The position numbers and the translations under genes are program-made. Below, in pieces: positions 1 through 7,258 of a stretch of 21,044 nt of DNA. How positions within the stretch are numbered: the first letter of the stretch is position 1; each line of letters starts with the position of its first letter. A model generated the notes under the pieces. That model saw nothing but the letters and a program-made list of their open reading frames with translations, had not been told where the DNA came from and made no database searches. The DNA comes from F23-B02 sp963640555. Lineage in GTDB: Bacteria > Bacillota > Clostridia > Oscillospirales > Oscillospiraceae. The stretch spans positions 1 through 21,044 of the forward strand of contig CAVHZB010000042.1 in the NCBI GenBank assembly GCA_963640555.1, in the 5' to 3' direction.

Positions 1-55
1 GTTTGAGGGGCGTGTGTCAACCGACGTGGGAGTTCAAGTCTCCTCTCTCGCACCA
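1..55 (+). tRNA. tRNA-Leu (GAG), 3' part, cut by the window edge
   Basis: The 3' portion of a type II tRNA is visible. Bases 5-7 read GAG and sit in a plausible anticodon loop (3-9). A short variable-arm stem pairs GTC (16-18) with GAC (23-25). The T arm is GGGAG (28-32), loop TTCAAGT (33-39) and CTCCT (40-44). The acceptor strand is CTCTCGC (45-51), followed by discriminator A52 and an encoded CCA (53-55). A long variable arm plus A73 fits leucine rather than serine or tyrosine. The 5' acceptor, D arm and most of the 5' anticodon stem lie outside the window, so the anticodon call is likely but not certain. Confidence 0.85.
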
Positions 56-102
56 AAAAGTACCGAAATTGAGCTTAAGCTGCTCGATTTCGGTACTTTT
101 TT
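56..102 (+). terminator. Rho-independent terminator after tRNA-Leu
   Basis: A long inverted repeat begins directly after the tRNA CCA end. Bases 56-74 pair with 82-100, with one G-T pair, around a 7-base loop, and the run of T continues to 102. Almost no trailer separates it from the tRNA. Confidence 0.9.
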
Positions 103-136
103 ATATTCGGCTGCCTTGCGCTCGAACGGTGGCCGC

Positions 137-172
137 AAAAATCTCCGTCTGCCGCCCGCGTATTGCGGGCAG
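137..172 (-). terminator. Possible terminator for the cysteine hydrolase
   Basis: Read on the minus strand, a GC-rich hairpin (GCCCGC, loop AATAC, GCGGGC; 154-170) lies just after the stop of the hydrolase gene. A five-T run (137-141) follows about a dozen bases later. The distance between stem and T run makes this weaker than the other terminators in the window. Confidence 0.4.
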
Positions 173-194
173 CGGTCATTTCGGCTCACGAGGC

Positions 195-773
195 TCAGCG
201 ATGCTCGTTTTTCCATTCTGCGCTTGTCATTATTCTTGCGCCGATGCGCTGCATATCAGCAAGATTTGCCTCCTGAACGGCATCGGTCACCGATGAGGTG
301 CAGTCATTCAAAACCACGGCATCGTAGTCCAGCGAGAGCGCGTCATAGCATGTGGTCCTGATGCAGTTCGGTGTCGTAGTCCCGGCAAGGACCACGGTCT
401 GCACACCAAGTCTGCGCAGCACAAGGTCGAGCTCCGTTGCAAAAAAAGCCGAAAAACGCGGCTTTATTATGATGCGATCCTGCCCGAGCACCTCAAACTG
501 CTCCGGAAACGCCCCGGATATACGCTCATCGCAGGCTTCCGAAAGCGGCCTTCCGCCCTCGAGCCAGAGCTTATGGCGAGTCCTCTCGACATCGCTGCCA
601 TCGGCACGGTAGCGGCGCACGGCGTATATGACCGGTATCCCGTTTTCGTGGCAGTACCGCAGCGCGTCCGCGCAGGCAGACACCGTTGCAGCCGCCGACG
701 GGATGCACAGCGGAGACAGCGGATCTATAAATCCACGCTGCATATCTATCATTATAAGAGCCTCGTTTTTCAT
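195..773 (-). CDS. Isochorismatase-family cysteine hydrolase
   Basis: A 192-residue protein of the isochorismatase-like hydrolase family, cytosolic enzymes that cleave C-N bonds in amides such as nicotinamide, N-carbamoyl compounds or ureido compounds. The family triad is visible: D10 in MIDMQRGF, K104 in IIIKPRFSAF and nucleophile C137 in TTTPNC, preceded by the expected small-residue stretch. Length is typical. The frame stays open upstream to 962, but the start at 773 is chosen because GGAGG lies six bases before it; an ATG at 779 would abut that site, and longer versions would overlap the next promoter. It is transcribed alone, divergently from the 940 operon. The substrate cannot be told from sequence; nicotinamidase is possible but the usual metal-site signature was not recognised. 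Confidence 0.85.
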   Translation of the reverse strand: MKNEALIMIDMQRGFIDPLSPLCIPSAAATVSACADALRYCHENGIPVIYAVRRYRADGSDVERTRHKLWLEGGRPLSEACDERISGAFPEQFEVLGQDRIIIKPRFSAFFATELDLVLRRLGVQTVVLAGTTTPNCIRTTCYDALSLDYDAVVLNDCTSSVTDAVQEANLADMQRIGARIMTSAEWKNEHR

Positions 774-856
774 GGTCATCCTCCGATATGATTCATCAAC
801 ATGATAATCCATCCGCTCGAAAAAGTAAAGCCGTACCGAAAAATGCCGGAGCGTGA

Positions 857-885
857 TTGACTTATACCCGCACATTAAATATAAT
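857..885 (+). promoter_or_regulatory. Sigma-A type promoter of the DUF5058/M20 operon
   Basis: TTGACT (857-862), a 17-base spacer and a perfect TATAAT (880-885). Transcription should begin near 892, giving a leader of about 48 bases with AAGGAGAAGG before the ATG at 940. The rest of the 774-939 gap holds no other feature I can support. Confidence 0.8.
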
Positions 886-939
886 GATATTTGTCTGACA
901 TAATTTTGGTCAATAACGGCATGAAAAGGAGAAGGATAC

Positions 940-1692
940 ATGAACATTTTATCGCTGCTCAACAGCGCGCCTGTCTATGCCATATGCGGCGGGATAATCG
1001 CCTTTGTTGCATTGGTCTGCGCCGTTTTTATGGTCAGAGCCTATCGCGCAGGACTTGCAATGGGCATTGACAAGACGAAGCTCAAGCGTGCCATAACCTC
1101 AAGCGCAACATTTTCGCTTTTGCCGAGCGTCGGCATTCTGCTCGGCGTTATCGCGCTTTCAGGCAGTCTCGGCACACCGTGGCCGTGGCTGAGGCTGTCC
1201 GTTATCGGTGCACTCCACTATGAAACGCAGGTCGCTCAGGCCGCAGCCGAGCAGGTCGGCATGAGCTCGCTCTCCGCCGCAGAGATGACTCCCTCCGGCT
1301 TTGCGACTATCGCGCTGCTGATGAGCATATGCATAATGTGGGGCATGGTGCTGTCGATATTCTTCAACAAGCGCTATCTCGGCAAGCTCGGCAGCGGCAA
1401 AAAGAGCTCCGGCGGCGCAGGCTTCGGTGACGCTGCCATGACCGCAATGTTTATCGGTCTTGTCTCGGCATACATCGGCAGCTACATAGGCGGCTTTATC
1501 TCCGGAAACGGTCTGTTTTCCTTCTCCGGCAATTTCATGCCGCTGATAGTAGTTTTCGTTTCGGGTCTTGCAATGGCCGGCTTCATCTACCTGTCGGAAA
1601 AGAAAAATCTCGCGTGGGTCGATAGCTTTTCCATAGCCGGAAGCATGCTTCTGGGCATGGCGGCGGCAGTCATTGTAAAGCTGTTTATGTAA
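940..1692 (+). CDS. Polytopic membrane protein, DUF5058-like
   Basis: A 250-residue integral membrane protein with about six hydrophobic segments (roughly 12-34, 55-76, 120-142, 165-188, 198-219, 229-249). A conserved-looking loop rich in G, P, W and R (75-93) follows the second segment. I recognise it as resembling the uncharacterised DUF5058 family, from memory only. It is the first gene of a three-gene operon: 12 bases separate it from the next membrane protein, which in turn overlaps an M20 peptidase gene. Two small membrane proteins encoded together suggest a two-subunit carrier or channel, with the peptidase pointing to a peptide or acylated amino-acid substrate. That role is inference; no transport motif of a known family is visible. 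Confidence 0.8.
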   Translation: MNILSLLNSAPVYAICGGIIAFVALVCAVFMVRAYRAGLAMGIDKTKLKRAITSSATFSLLPSVGILLGVIALSGSLGTPWPWLRLSVIGALHYETQVAQAAAEQVGMSSLSAAEMTPSGFATIALLMSICIMWGMVLSIFFNKRYLGKLGSGKKSSGGAGFGDAAMTAMFIGLVSAYIGSYIGGFISGNGLFSFSGNFMPLIVVFVSGLAMAGFIYLSEKKNLAWVDSFSIAGSMLLGMAAAVIVKLFM

Positions 1693-1704
1693 GGAGGTCA
1701 GGTC

Positions 1705-2379
1705 ATGAACAACAACTATTTTGAAGGCTATAACAAGCGCACGCATACGATAGGCCGCATAAGCTCGGCAATAGTTCTCGTCATGCTCGTCGGCGCGCCG
1801 TTTCTCATAGGAAAGATACTCGGAGCAATGCCCGATCTCGGCGCTGCCGGTAAGGCGTTTTTGTCTGTCGGTCTCGTGTGGACGGTCAGCAGCGTTGTTG
1901 AATTTCTCGTTTACACGCCCATGCTCGGCGCCGGCGGCGGTTATCTGGCGTTTATCACCGGAAACCTCATAAATATGAAGATACCCTGCGCCGTCAATGC
2001 GCGTGACATAGTCGGTGCAAAAACCGGAACGCCGGAAAACGAGATAGTCTCCACGCTGTCGATAGCCACCTCATCGCTTGTGACTATAGTCGTTCTGGCG
2101 CTCGGCGTTGCACTGCTCGTGCCGCTCCAGCCGGTCTTGCAGAGCCCCGCGCTTCAGCCGGCGTTTGAGAACGTCGTTCCCGCTCTGTTCGGCGCAATGG
2201 CATACAAGTATTTCCGGGGAAATATGAAGATCGCCGCCGCTCCGCTGGTGACGATGAGCATTCTGTTTATTCTCGTGCCTACGCTTACCGGCTCAACGAG
2301 CTTTATGATAATCCCCGCCGGTGCGATAGCAATAGGCATCGCATACAAGTTCTATAAGAAAGCCGGTGCAGGTAAATGA
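1705..2379 (+). CDS. Small polytopic membrane protein, partner of the DUF5058-like protein
   Basis: A 224-residue membrane protein of unknown function. Hydrophobic stretches lie near 20-38, 50-71, 115-141, 155-168, 176-194 and 197-214. A glycine-rich turn (GAGGGYL, 75-81) is followed by a segment ending in NLINMKIPC, and an acidic, polar loop (98-115) separates the two halves. AGGAGG lies before the ATG. The stop overlaps the next start in an ATGA junction, which predicts translational coupling to the peptidase. It is close in size to its upstream neighbour but not obviously alike, so the two may form a heteromeric complex. No known family was recognised. Confidence 0.8.
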   Translation: MNNNYFEGYNKRTHTIGRISSAIVLVMLVGAPFLIGKILGAMPDLGAAGKAFLSVGLVWTVSSVVEFLVYTPMLGAGGGYLAFITGNLINMKIPCAVNARDIVGAKTGTPENEIVSTLSIATSSLVTIVVLALGVALLVPLQPVLQSPALQPAFENVVPALFGAMAYKYFRGNMKIAAAPLVTMSILFILVPTLTGSTSFMIIPAGAIAIGIAYKFYKKAGAGK

Positions 2380-3809
2380 AAAAAGCATTGATAATTCCGG
2401 CAGCACTGCTGTCGCTGCCCGCGTTTGCCGCAGTGCGCACGCTGCTCACTCCGGGCAAGCGCTCGGAATACACCGCGCCCGAAGCGGATGATTATGCTCT
2501 TGAGCTTGCGAAGAAGCTCTCGGCAATGGTGCGGTACGAGACCGTTTCGCACGCGAATGTCGACGAAAGTGAGAAGTTCCTCGGCTTCCACAAGGTTCTG
2601 GAGGAGCTGTTCCCTCTCGTGCACGAGAAGCTCGAAAAGACCGTCATTGACGGAAACCTGCTGTATCGCTGGAAGGGCAGCGGCAGCGGCGCTCCGATCC
2701 TGCTCATGAGCCATCAGGATGTCGTGCCCGCAGAGGGCGAATGGGAGCACGAGCCTTTTTCCGGCGATATTGCCGACGGAAAGGTATGGGGGCGCGGCAC
2801 CTCAGACACGAAGTGCTCCGTAATGGCATTTTTCCAGGCGGTCGAGGAGCTCCTCAAGCAGGGCTATACTCCGAAATGTGATGTTTACCTTGCCTCGTCA
2901 TGCACCGAGGAATGGGCCGGCGACGGCGCTCCCAAGATAGTAAGAGAGCTGCAAAGACGCGGCGTAGAGCTGTTTTTGGTCTGCGATGAGGGCGGCGGAA
3001 TAATCTCCGAGCCCATCGGCGGCGTGAAGGGCAATTTCGCCATGGTCGGCGTTTTTGAAAAGGGCAAGGGCGATGTTAAATTCACCGCACGCTCTACCGG
3101 AGGTCATGCAAGCGCGCCCACGAAGAATACCCCGATAGCAAGGCTTGCGGCATTCGTAAACGATATTGAGACCCACAACTATTTCCGCCGCGACTTCCCG
3201 CCTGAGGTATCCGCAATGTTCAAGCGTCTGTCGGTCTACGCCTCGTTTCCGCTCAAGCTCGTTATGGGCAATCTCTGGCTGTTTGCGCCGGTGCTCAAGC
3301 CGGTGCTCGGCAGGATGAGTGCTCAGGCGGGCGCAATGCTTCAGACAACGGTAGCTTTCACCATGCAGTCGGGATCGGACGCCTGCAATGTCCTGCCTCA
3401 GGAGGCGACGGTCAGCGCAAATATGCGCTTCATCCCGCATCAGGGCGCAAAGGAGAGCCTTGAGATAATTCGCAGGATCGCGGAAAAGCACGGGCTCGAA
3501 ATGGAGATCCTCCATTCCAACGATTATACCCCTGCGGTCGATATTAACGGCGAGGCCTTTAAGCAGGTCGAGGCGGTCATCTCCGAGACCTTCCCCGGAC
3601 TGCCGGTGAGCCCCTATGTGATGACGGGCGCTACCGACGCACAGTTTTATCAGCCCGTATGCAAAAGCTGCATCCGCTTTGCACCGGTTATATACGGTCC
3701 GGAGCAGATGAAGGGCATGCATGGACTCAACGAAAACATCGAATATAACTGTCTTCCCGGTGCGGTAAGCTTTTATAAAAATCTGATCATCGCGCAGGAG
3801 AAACGATGA
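2376..3809 (+). CDS. M20-family metallopeptidase, PM20D1/CPS1-like
   Basis: A 477-residue zinc hydrolase of the M20 peptidase family. Metal and catalytic residues are all visible: H113 and D115 (SHQD), bridging D144 (GTSDTK), general base E178 and ligand E179 (TEEW), D204 (CDEGGG) and H449 (GMHGLNE). H244 (TGGHASAP) lies in the inserted dimerisation domain. The GRGT..K and DEGG patterns and the length resemble the carboxypeptidase S/PM20D1 branch, whose members split or form N-acyl amino acids or cleave dipeptides. The first 20 residues are hydrophobic after two lysines, so the enzyme is probably secreted or membrane-anchored. Its start overlaps the previous stop. The operon ends at the terminator at 3821. 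The catalytic class is firm, the substrate is not. Confidence 0.9.
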   Translation: MKKALIIPAALLSLPAFAAVRTLLTPGKRSEYTAPEADDYALELAKKLSAMVRYETVSHANVDESEKFLGFHKVLEELFPLVHEKLEKTVIDGNLLYRWKGSGSGAPILLMSHQDVVPAEGEWEHEPFSGDIADGKVWGRGTSDTKCSVMAFFQAVEELLKQGYTPKCDVYLASSCTEEWAGDGAPKIVRELQRRGVELFLVCDEGGGIISEPIGGVKGNFAMVGVFEKGKGDVKFTARSTGGHASAPTKNTPIARLAAFVNDIETHNYFRRDFPPEVSAMFKRLSVYASFPLKLVMGNLWLFAPVLKPVLGRMSAQAGAMLQTTVAFTMQSGSDACNVLPQEATVSANMRFIPHQGAKESLEIIRRIAEKHGLEMEILHSNDYTPAVDINGEAFKQVEAVISETFPGLPVSPYVMTGATDAQFYQPVCKSCIRFAPVIYGPEQMKGMHGLNENIEYNCLPGAVSFYKNLIIAQEKR

Positions 3810-3820
3810 TCGGTTAAATG

Positions 3821-3851
3821 AAAAAATCCCTTCCGTCGGAAGGGATTTTTT
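3821..3851. terminator. Bidirectional terminator between converging genes
   Basis: A perfect inverted repeat (3821-3834 with 3838-3851) has a CCCTTCC/GGAAGGG core and six A/T pairs at each outer end. It can serve both the peptidase operon on the plus strand and the SLH protein gene on the minus strand. Confidence 0.9.
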
Positions 3852-3859
3852 CGTTTTGA

Positions 3860-4891
3860 CTATTCACCCGAGTCTGCACTCAGAAATTCTTCTATTCTCA
3901 TCAATATGGTAGCTGCCTGACCGCGGCTGGCGGTGTCGTCCGGTCCGAAGCTGCCGTTGGGGTAACCGGTTATTATTCCGAGCGAGGACATTACATTGAC
4001 CGGAGTCCTGTAGTCGCCGAGCACCTGAGATGCATCCGTGAAACCGGACTCTGTGTCGAACTCATCGAGTGCATCGCCATAGATACTATCAAGCAGACGG
4101 TAAGCGAATGTCGCCATCTGTGCGCGGCTGATGTTCTCATCGCCGCGGAAGGTGCCGTCGGGATAGCCTTTGACTATATCGTTAGCCACGCCCCAGCAGA
4201 TCGCATTTTCGTACACGCTGTTGATCCTGTCGCTGTCGGTAAACGACAGCACGGCCGCGGTCTTGTCTACAGCCGGATTACCGCACATATTGTAAATCAT
4301 CATTATAAACTGAACGCGGGTGACATTGTTGTCGGGACCGAAGGTACCGTCGGGATAGCCGTTGACAATGCCTTCGAGATAGCAGAGGACTATGCTGTCA
4401 TGGAACCAGCCCTGTATATCGGGGAACGGATCGGTCGGATCGGCGCAATAGAGCGTTACATTTGTCAGACCGTCGTTTGAGCCGCCATCGCAGATGTCGA
4501 TGCTTTTCCATTGCCTGACAGAGCCTTCATAGTATATGCTTTCGGTGGCAGGGCACTCGCCGAATGCGTTCATGCCTATTTTCTTCAGGCTCAGAGGCAG
4601 AGTTACGGTGGTGAGCGCCGTGCTGCCATAAAACGCGTTGTCGCCGATGGAGGCAACACCGTCTTTAACAACGAGGCTTTTTACGGCACTCTCCTCCCAT
4701 GCGGGCGCGGCACTGGCGTAGCTGTACATATCGCCGGTACCGGAAACGGTCAGCTCGCCTGTGCTCGAAAGAGACCATGTGAGGTTTTCGCCGCACTTGC
4801 CGTATGCGATCGCATCCGCGGATGCAGCAGCCGGCAGCAGGGTGAACACCATGAGCAGCGCCAGAGCGAGGCTTATTACCCTTTTTCTCAT
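3860..4891 (-). CDS. Secreted SLH-domain protein with a BspA-type leucine-rich repeat
   Basis: A 343-residue exported protein. It begins with a clear signal peptide (cleavage expected after ASA, residues 23-25). Residues about 70-130 carry BspA-like leucine-rich repeat units (IGDNAF, LKKIGMNAFGEC). Three S-layer homology repeats follow at about 155-202, 217-268 and 286-335, each with a GYPDGTF or GYPNGSF core. SLH repeats bind cell-wall polysaccharide, so this is a wall-attached surface protein; LRR units of this type often mediate adhesion. AAGGAG lies eight bases before the ATG. It is divergent from the lipoprotein gene at 5052. The ligand is unknown. Confidence 0.9.
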   Translation of the reverse strand: MRKRVISLALALLMVFTLLPAAASADAIAYGKCGENLTWSLSSTGELTVSGTGDMYSYASAAPAWEESAVKSLVVKDGVASIGDNAFYGSTALTTVTLPLSLKKIGMNAFGECPATESIYYEGSVRQWKSIDICDGGSNDGLTNVTLYCADPTDPFPDIQGWFHDSIVLCYLEGIVNGYPDGTFGPDNNVTRVQFIMMIYNMCGNPAVDKTAAVLSFTDSDRINSVYENAICWGVANDIVKGYPDGTFRGDENISRAQMATFAYRLLDSIYGDALDEFDTESGFTDASQVLGDYRTPVNVMSSLGIITGYPNGSFGPDDTASRGQAATILMRIEEFLSADSGE

Positions 4892-4938
4892 AACTTTCTC
4901 CTTCTCAGTAATTTATTTATTGTTTTGCCGTTATTTTG

Positions 4939-4967
4939 ATGATAGCAGATGTTCTGCCCGATTGCAA
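4939..4967 (-). promoter_or_regulatory. Promoter of the SLH protein gene
   Basis: On the minus strand: TTGCAA (4962-4967), a 17-base spacer and TATCAT (4939-4944). It lies about 48 bases upstream of the start codon. Confidence 0.7.
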
Positions 4968-4992
4968 CAGCCAAATATGCCTTTCAAAATGC

Positions 4993-5021
4993 TTTATAAA
5001 CGGCGCGGAGCATGGTATAAT
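4993..5021 (+). promoter_or_regulatory. Extended -10 promoter of the YD-repeat lipoprotein
   Basis: A perfect TATAAT (5016-5021) preceded by TG one base upstream (extended -10), with TTTATA (4993-4998) at a 17-base spacing. Confidence 0.7.
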
Positions 5022-5051
5022 AGCTCCATATACGAAAAAGGAGAACACAAA

Positions 5052-5912
5052 ATGAGAAAAGCTGCGAGCCTTATCCTCACAATATGCCTTGCGCTCACGG
5101 TATGCGCCTGCGCGGACGGCAAAACAGATGAGCCCGACGCAACTCCGACAATGCCAGCGGAAACGCTCGACCTCTCCATATATACAAAAGATGAGGGCGT
5201 TTTGAGTCAGGAGGTTCGGTACAATAGCGACGGGCTCAAATTCAGCACCGTTATATACGAATACGACGGCAGCGGCAGACTTGTCAAGGAGCGTACGCTC
5301 GGCATAAACGACGCTCCCGTCGGATATAAGCAGTATGAGCGCGATGAAAACGGCAATGTAACGAGCATGATAAGCTATGTCGCCGACGGTCCGGAGGAAT
5401 ACTCCGAGGAATACCGCACGGTCTATGAATACAGCGAGTCGGGACTGAAGATGAAGGAGACGAACATGGTCGGCGAAAGCGCAGTCTCTACCTCAATGTA
5501 CGCCTACGAGGGTAAAAACCTCGTGTCTGAAAAGCTGTATGAGGGCAGCGAGCTCATTGCCGACTGCTCATATGAGTACGACGAAAAAGACCGTCTCATA
5601 CGCTCCTCACGCTTGGATAACATTGAGGGCGGCACGCTGGTCACAAGCTACACCTATGACGACAGGGATCGCGTTATAAGCGTTTCCACCGCCGTTGACG
5701 GCAGCATAACGGGACGCACCGACTACACCTATGACGATAACGGCAATGAGCTCACCCGCAAGGATTACGGCGCAGACGGTGAGATGATTAGCTCGGTCAG
5801 GAACGAGTACGGCTATGACGAGCCGGGAAATATAACAAAATGCACCAGCACTCAGGACGACTCCGCTCAGGTCACGGTGATCGAATACAACTGGATGTAC
5901 AGCAAGGGCTGA
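5052..5912 (+). CDS. Lipoprotein made of YD (RHS-type) repeats
   Basis: A 286-residue exported protein. Residues 1-20 form a lipoprotein signal sequence ending near C20 (VCAC), so lipidation and anchoring to the outer face of the membrane are likely. After a short Asp/Thr/Pro linker the rest is built of about eight degenerate YD repeats of 25-30 residues with cores such as YEYDGSGRL, YEYDEKDRL, YTYDDRDRV and YTYDDNGN. YD repeats fold as beta-strand shells in RHS and teneurin proteins. No C-terminal toxin, protease or core motif is present, so this is not a polymorphic toxin. The frame is open further upstream, but AAGGAG eight bases before 5052 and the signal sequence fix the start. Function unknown, presumably surface binding. 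Confidence 0.85.
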   Translation: MRKAASLILTICLALTVCACADGKTDEPDATPTMPAETLDLSIYTKDEGVLSQEVRYNSDGLKFSTVIYEYDGSGRLVKERTLGINDAPVGYKQYERDENGNVTSMISYVADGPEEYSEEYRTVYEYSESGLKMKETNMVGESAVSTSMYAYEGKNLVSEKLYEGSELIADCSYEYDEKDRLIRSSRLDNIEGGTLVTSYTYDDRDRVISVSTAVDGSITGRTDYTYDDNGNELTRKDYGADGEMISSVRNEYGYDEPGNITKCTSTQDDSAQVTVIEYNWMYSKG

Positions 5913-5936
5913 AGCACGGCATAAATTCACAGTTTC

Positions 5937-5966
5937 TTGATATATTTAAGAAGCAATTGTGATAAT
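5937..5966 (+). promoter_or_regulatory. Promoter of the zinc-ribbon/DUF5685/DnaJ operon
   Basis: TTGATA (5937-5942), an 18-base spacer and GATAAT (5961-5966), with TG one base before the -10 (extended -10). It overlaps an inverted repeat listed separately. Confidence 0.65.
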
Positions 5967-5988
5967 ATAAATTATTGAAATATTATCA
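5960..5988. repeat. Inverted repeat over the -10 region and start site
   Basis: TGATAATAT (5960-5968) is repeated inverted as ATATTATCA (5980-5988) with an 11-base centre. It covers the -10 box and the expected transcription start of the next operon, the position of a typical repressor operator. It is AT-rich, so chance is possible. Confidence 0.4.
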
Positions 5989-6010
5989 TTGTATCAAGGT
6001 GACATTTTTG

Positions 6011-6418
6011 ATGAGGGAAAAGTTTGAGCGTTTCATGATAGGACGCTGCGGCGTTGATCAGTTAAACCGCTTTCTGTCAATATTCAGCCTCGTTGTTATG
6101 ATAGCCGCCGTTATTTTAAACGGCACCCGCGCATCGAGAATACTGTGGACGGCAGCGTTTGTTCTGATAGTTATCGTATATGCCCGTATGCTTTCCAGAA
6201 ATCTTTACAGGCGCAGTGCAGAAAACACCCGGTATCTTAAATTGAAAATGAGTATAGGCAGCAAATTTGAAATGATAAAGGTGCGCTGGAAGCAGCGTAA
6301 GGAATACAAATTCTTCACCTGCCCTTCGTGCCATACGACGCTGAGAGTGCCCCGTCACAAGGGCAAGATCAGCATCGTCTGCAAAAAATGCGGTACCTCA
6401 TTCAGAGGAAAAACCTGA
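6011..6418 (+). CDS. Small membrane protein with a C-terminal zinc ribbon
   Basis: A 135-residue protein. Two hydrophobic segments (about 21-37 and 44-61) form a hairpin in the membrane, followed by a basic stretch and a C-terminal zinc ribbon with CPSC (104-107) and CKKC (124-127). By charge distribution the ribbon should face the cytosol. AGGTGA lies eight bases before the ATG at 6011, so I prefer this to an in-frame ATG at 5975 that falls inside the inferred promoter/start-site region. It is first in an operon: its stop and the next start are one base apart. A zinc ribbon at the membrane next to a J-domain protein suggests a docking or redox-sensing role, which is inference. Confidence 0.8.
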   Translation: MREKFERFMIGRCGVDQLNRFLSIFSLVVMIAAVILNGTRASRILWTAAFVLIVIVYARMLSRNLYRRSAENTRYLKLKMSIGSKFEMIKVRWKQRKEYKFFTCPSCHTTLRVPRHKGKISIVCKKCGTSFRGKT

Positions 6419-6419
6419 T

Positions 6420-7241
6420 ATGTTCGGATATGTGACCGCAAATCTTACCCTGCTCAGCAAGGAGCAGCGGGACAGATACAAGGCCTTTTACTGCGGTCTG
6501 TGCCGAAGTCTCGGTCAGAGGCACGGTCTGCCCGCACGCTTTACGCTGACATACGACATGACCTTCCTCATCATGCTTCTGACCTCGCTGTACGAGCCGT
6601 ATCTGCTCAGCGGTCAGGAGCCGTGTCCGGGGCATCCGCTTTCGGAGCGGCGGTTCCTTCAGTCGGATATAAGCGACTATGCCGCGGATATGAACATTGC
6701 GCTGGCGTATCTCAACTGCATGGACGACTGGCACGACGAGATAAATGCGGCGGCACTGCTTTCGGCTCAGGTGCTCAAGAGCGAATACGGCAAGGTGTGT
6801 GCCGCTTATCCGAGGCAGTGCGGCGTTATCGGCGAGTGCATGGCGCGGCTGAAAAAGATAGAGGATGAGCGCATCCAGTCGCCGGATGCCGCATCGGAGG
6901 CCTTCGGCGATCTCATGGCAGAGCTTTTCGTTATGAAACAGGATCGCTGGGAGAGCGATCTTCGTACCTTCGGGCGTGCGCTCGGGCAGTTTGTATATGT
7001 CATGGACGCGTGCATAGACCTCAAATACGACAAGAGATATTACAAATATAATCCCTTCGTTTACCTGTACGGCAGGCTTGATGAGCAGCAGCGGTTTCGG
7101 GACATTCTCGAGCTTCTGCTCGCCGACTGTGTTCGGAGCTTTGACAGGCTCCCAATAGTGCAGGATGCGGATATAATAAAAAATATACTGTGCAGCGGCG
7201 TTTGGGCAAAATTTGAGCAGCACTACGCCGCCGGACATTAA
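6420..7241 (+). CDS. DUF5685-like protein of unknown function
   Basis: A 273-residue, mostly helical soluble protein that I recognise as DUF5685-like from the N-terminal MFGYV and YCGLC-R-LG pattern. C25 and C28 form a CxxC, with H35 nearby. Two aspartate clusters stand out: D102/D103/D106-E107 (DDWHDE) and D196/D200/D204 (DACIDLKYD), the second followed by YYKYNPF. The DxxxD spacing and the Y-x-x-P-like end resemble the metal-binding motifs of squalene/phytoene synthases; this is a similarity seen by eye. It is the middle gene of a three-gene operon, starting one base after the upstream stop and ending 17 bases before the J-domain gene. AGAGGA precedes the ATG. Confidence 0.8.
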   Translation: MFGYVTANLTLLSKEQRDRYKAFYCGLCRSLGQRHGLPARFTLTYDMTFLIMLLTSLYEPYLLSGQEPCPGHPLSERRFLQSDISDYAADMNIALAYLNCMDDWHDEINAAALLSAQVLKSEYGKVCAAYPRQCGVIGECMARLKKIEDERIQSPDAASEAFGDLMAELFVMKQDRWESDLRTFGRALGQFVYVMDACIDLKYDKRYYKYNPFVYLYGRLDEQQRFRDILELLLADCVRSFDRLPIVQDADIIKNILCSGVWAKFEQHYAAGH

Positions 7242-7258
7242 GTAAGGAGCAGTACCGG

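Noticed and set aside
774..962. Upstream extension of the cysteine hydrolase reading frame
   Set aside because: It runs through the promoter and start of the 940 operon, has no ribosome site, and adds residues absent from the family; GGAGG fixes the start at 773.
2898..3722. 274-residue open frame opposite the M20 peptidase
   Set aside because: Composition is typical of an antisense frame and the plus-strand gene has a full set of catalytic residues.
4761..5051. Coding extension of the YD-repeat lipoprotein
   Set aside because: It overlaps the divergent SLH gene and both promoters and would bury the lipoprotein signal.
5052..5912. Polymorphic RHS toxin
   Set aside because: The repeats are present, but there is no hyperconserved RHS core, no variable toxin end and no immunity gene after it.
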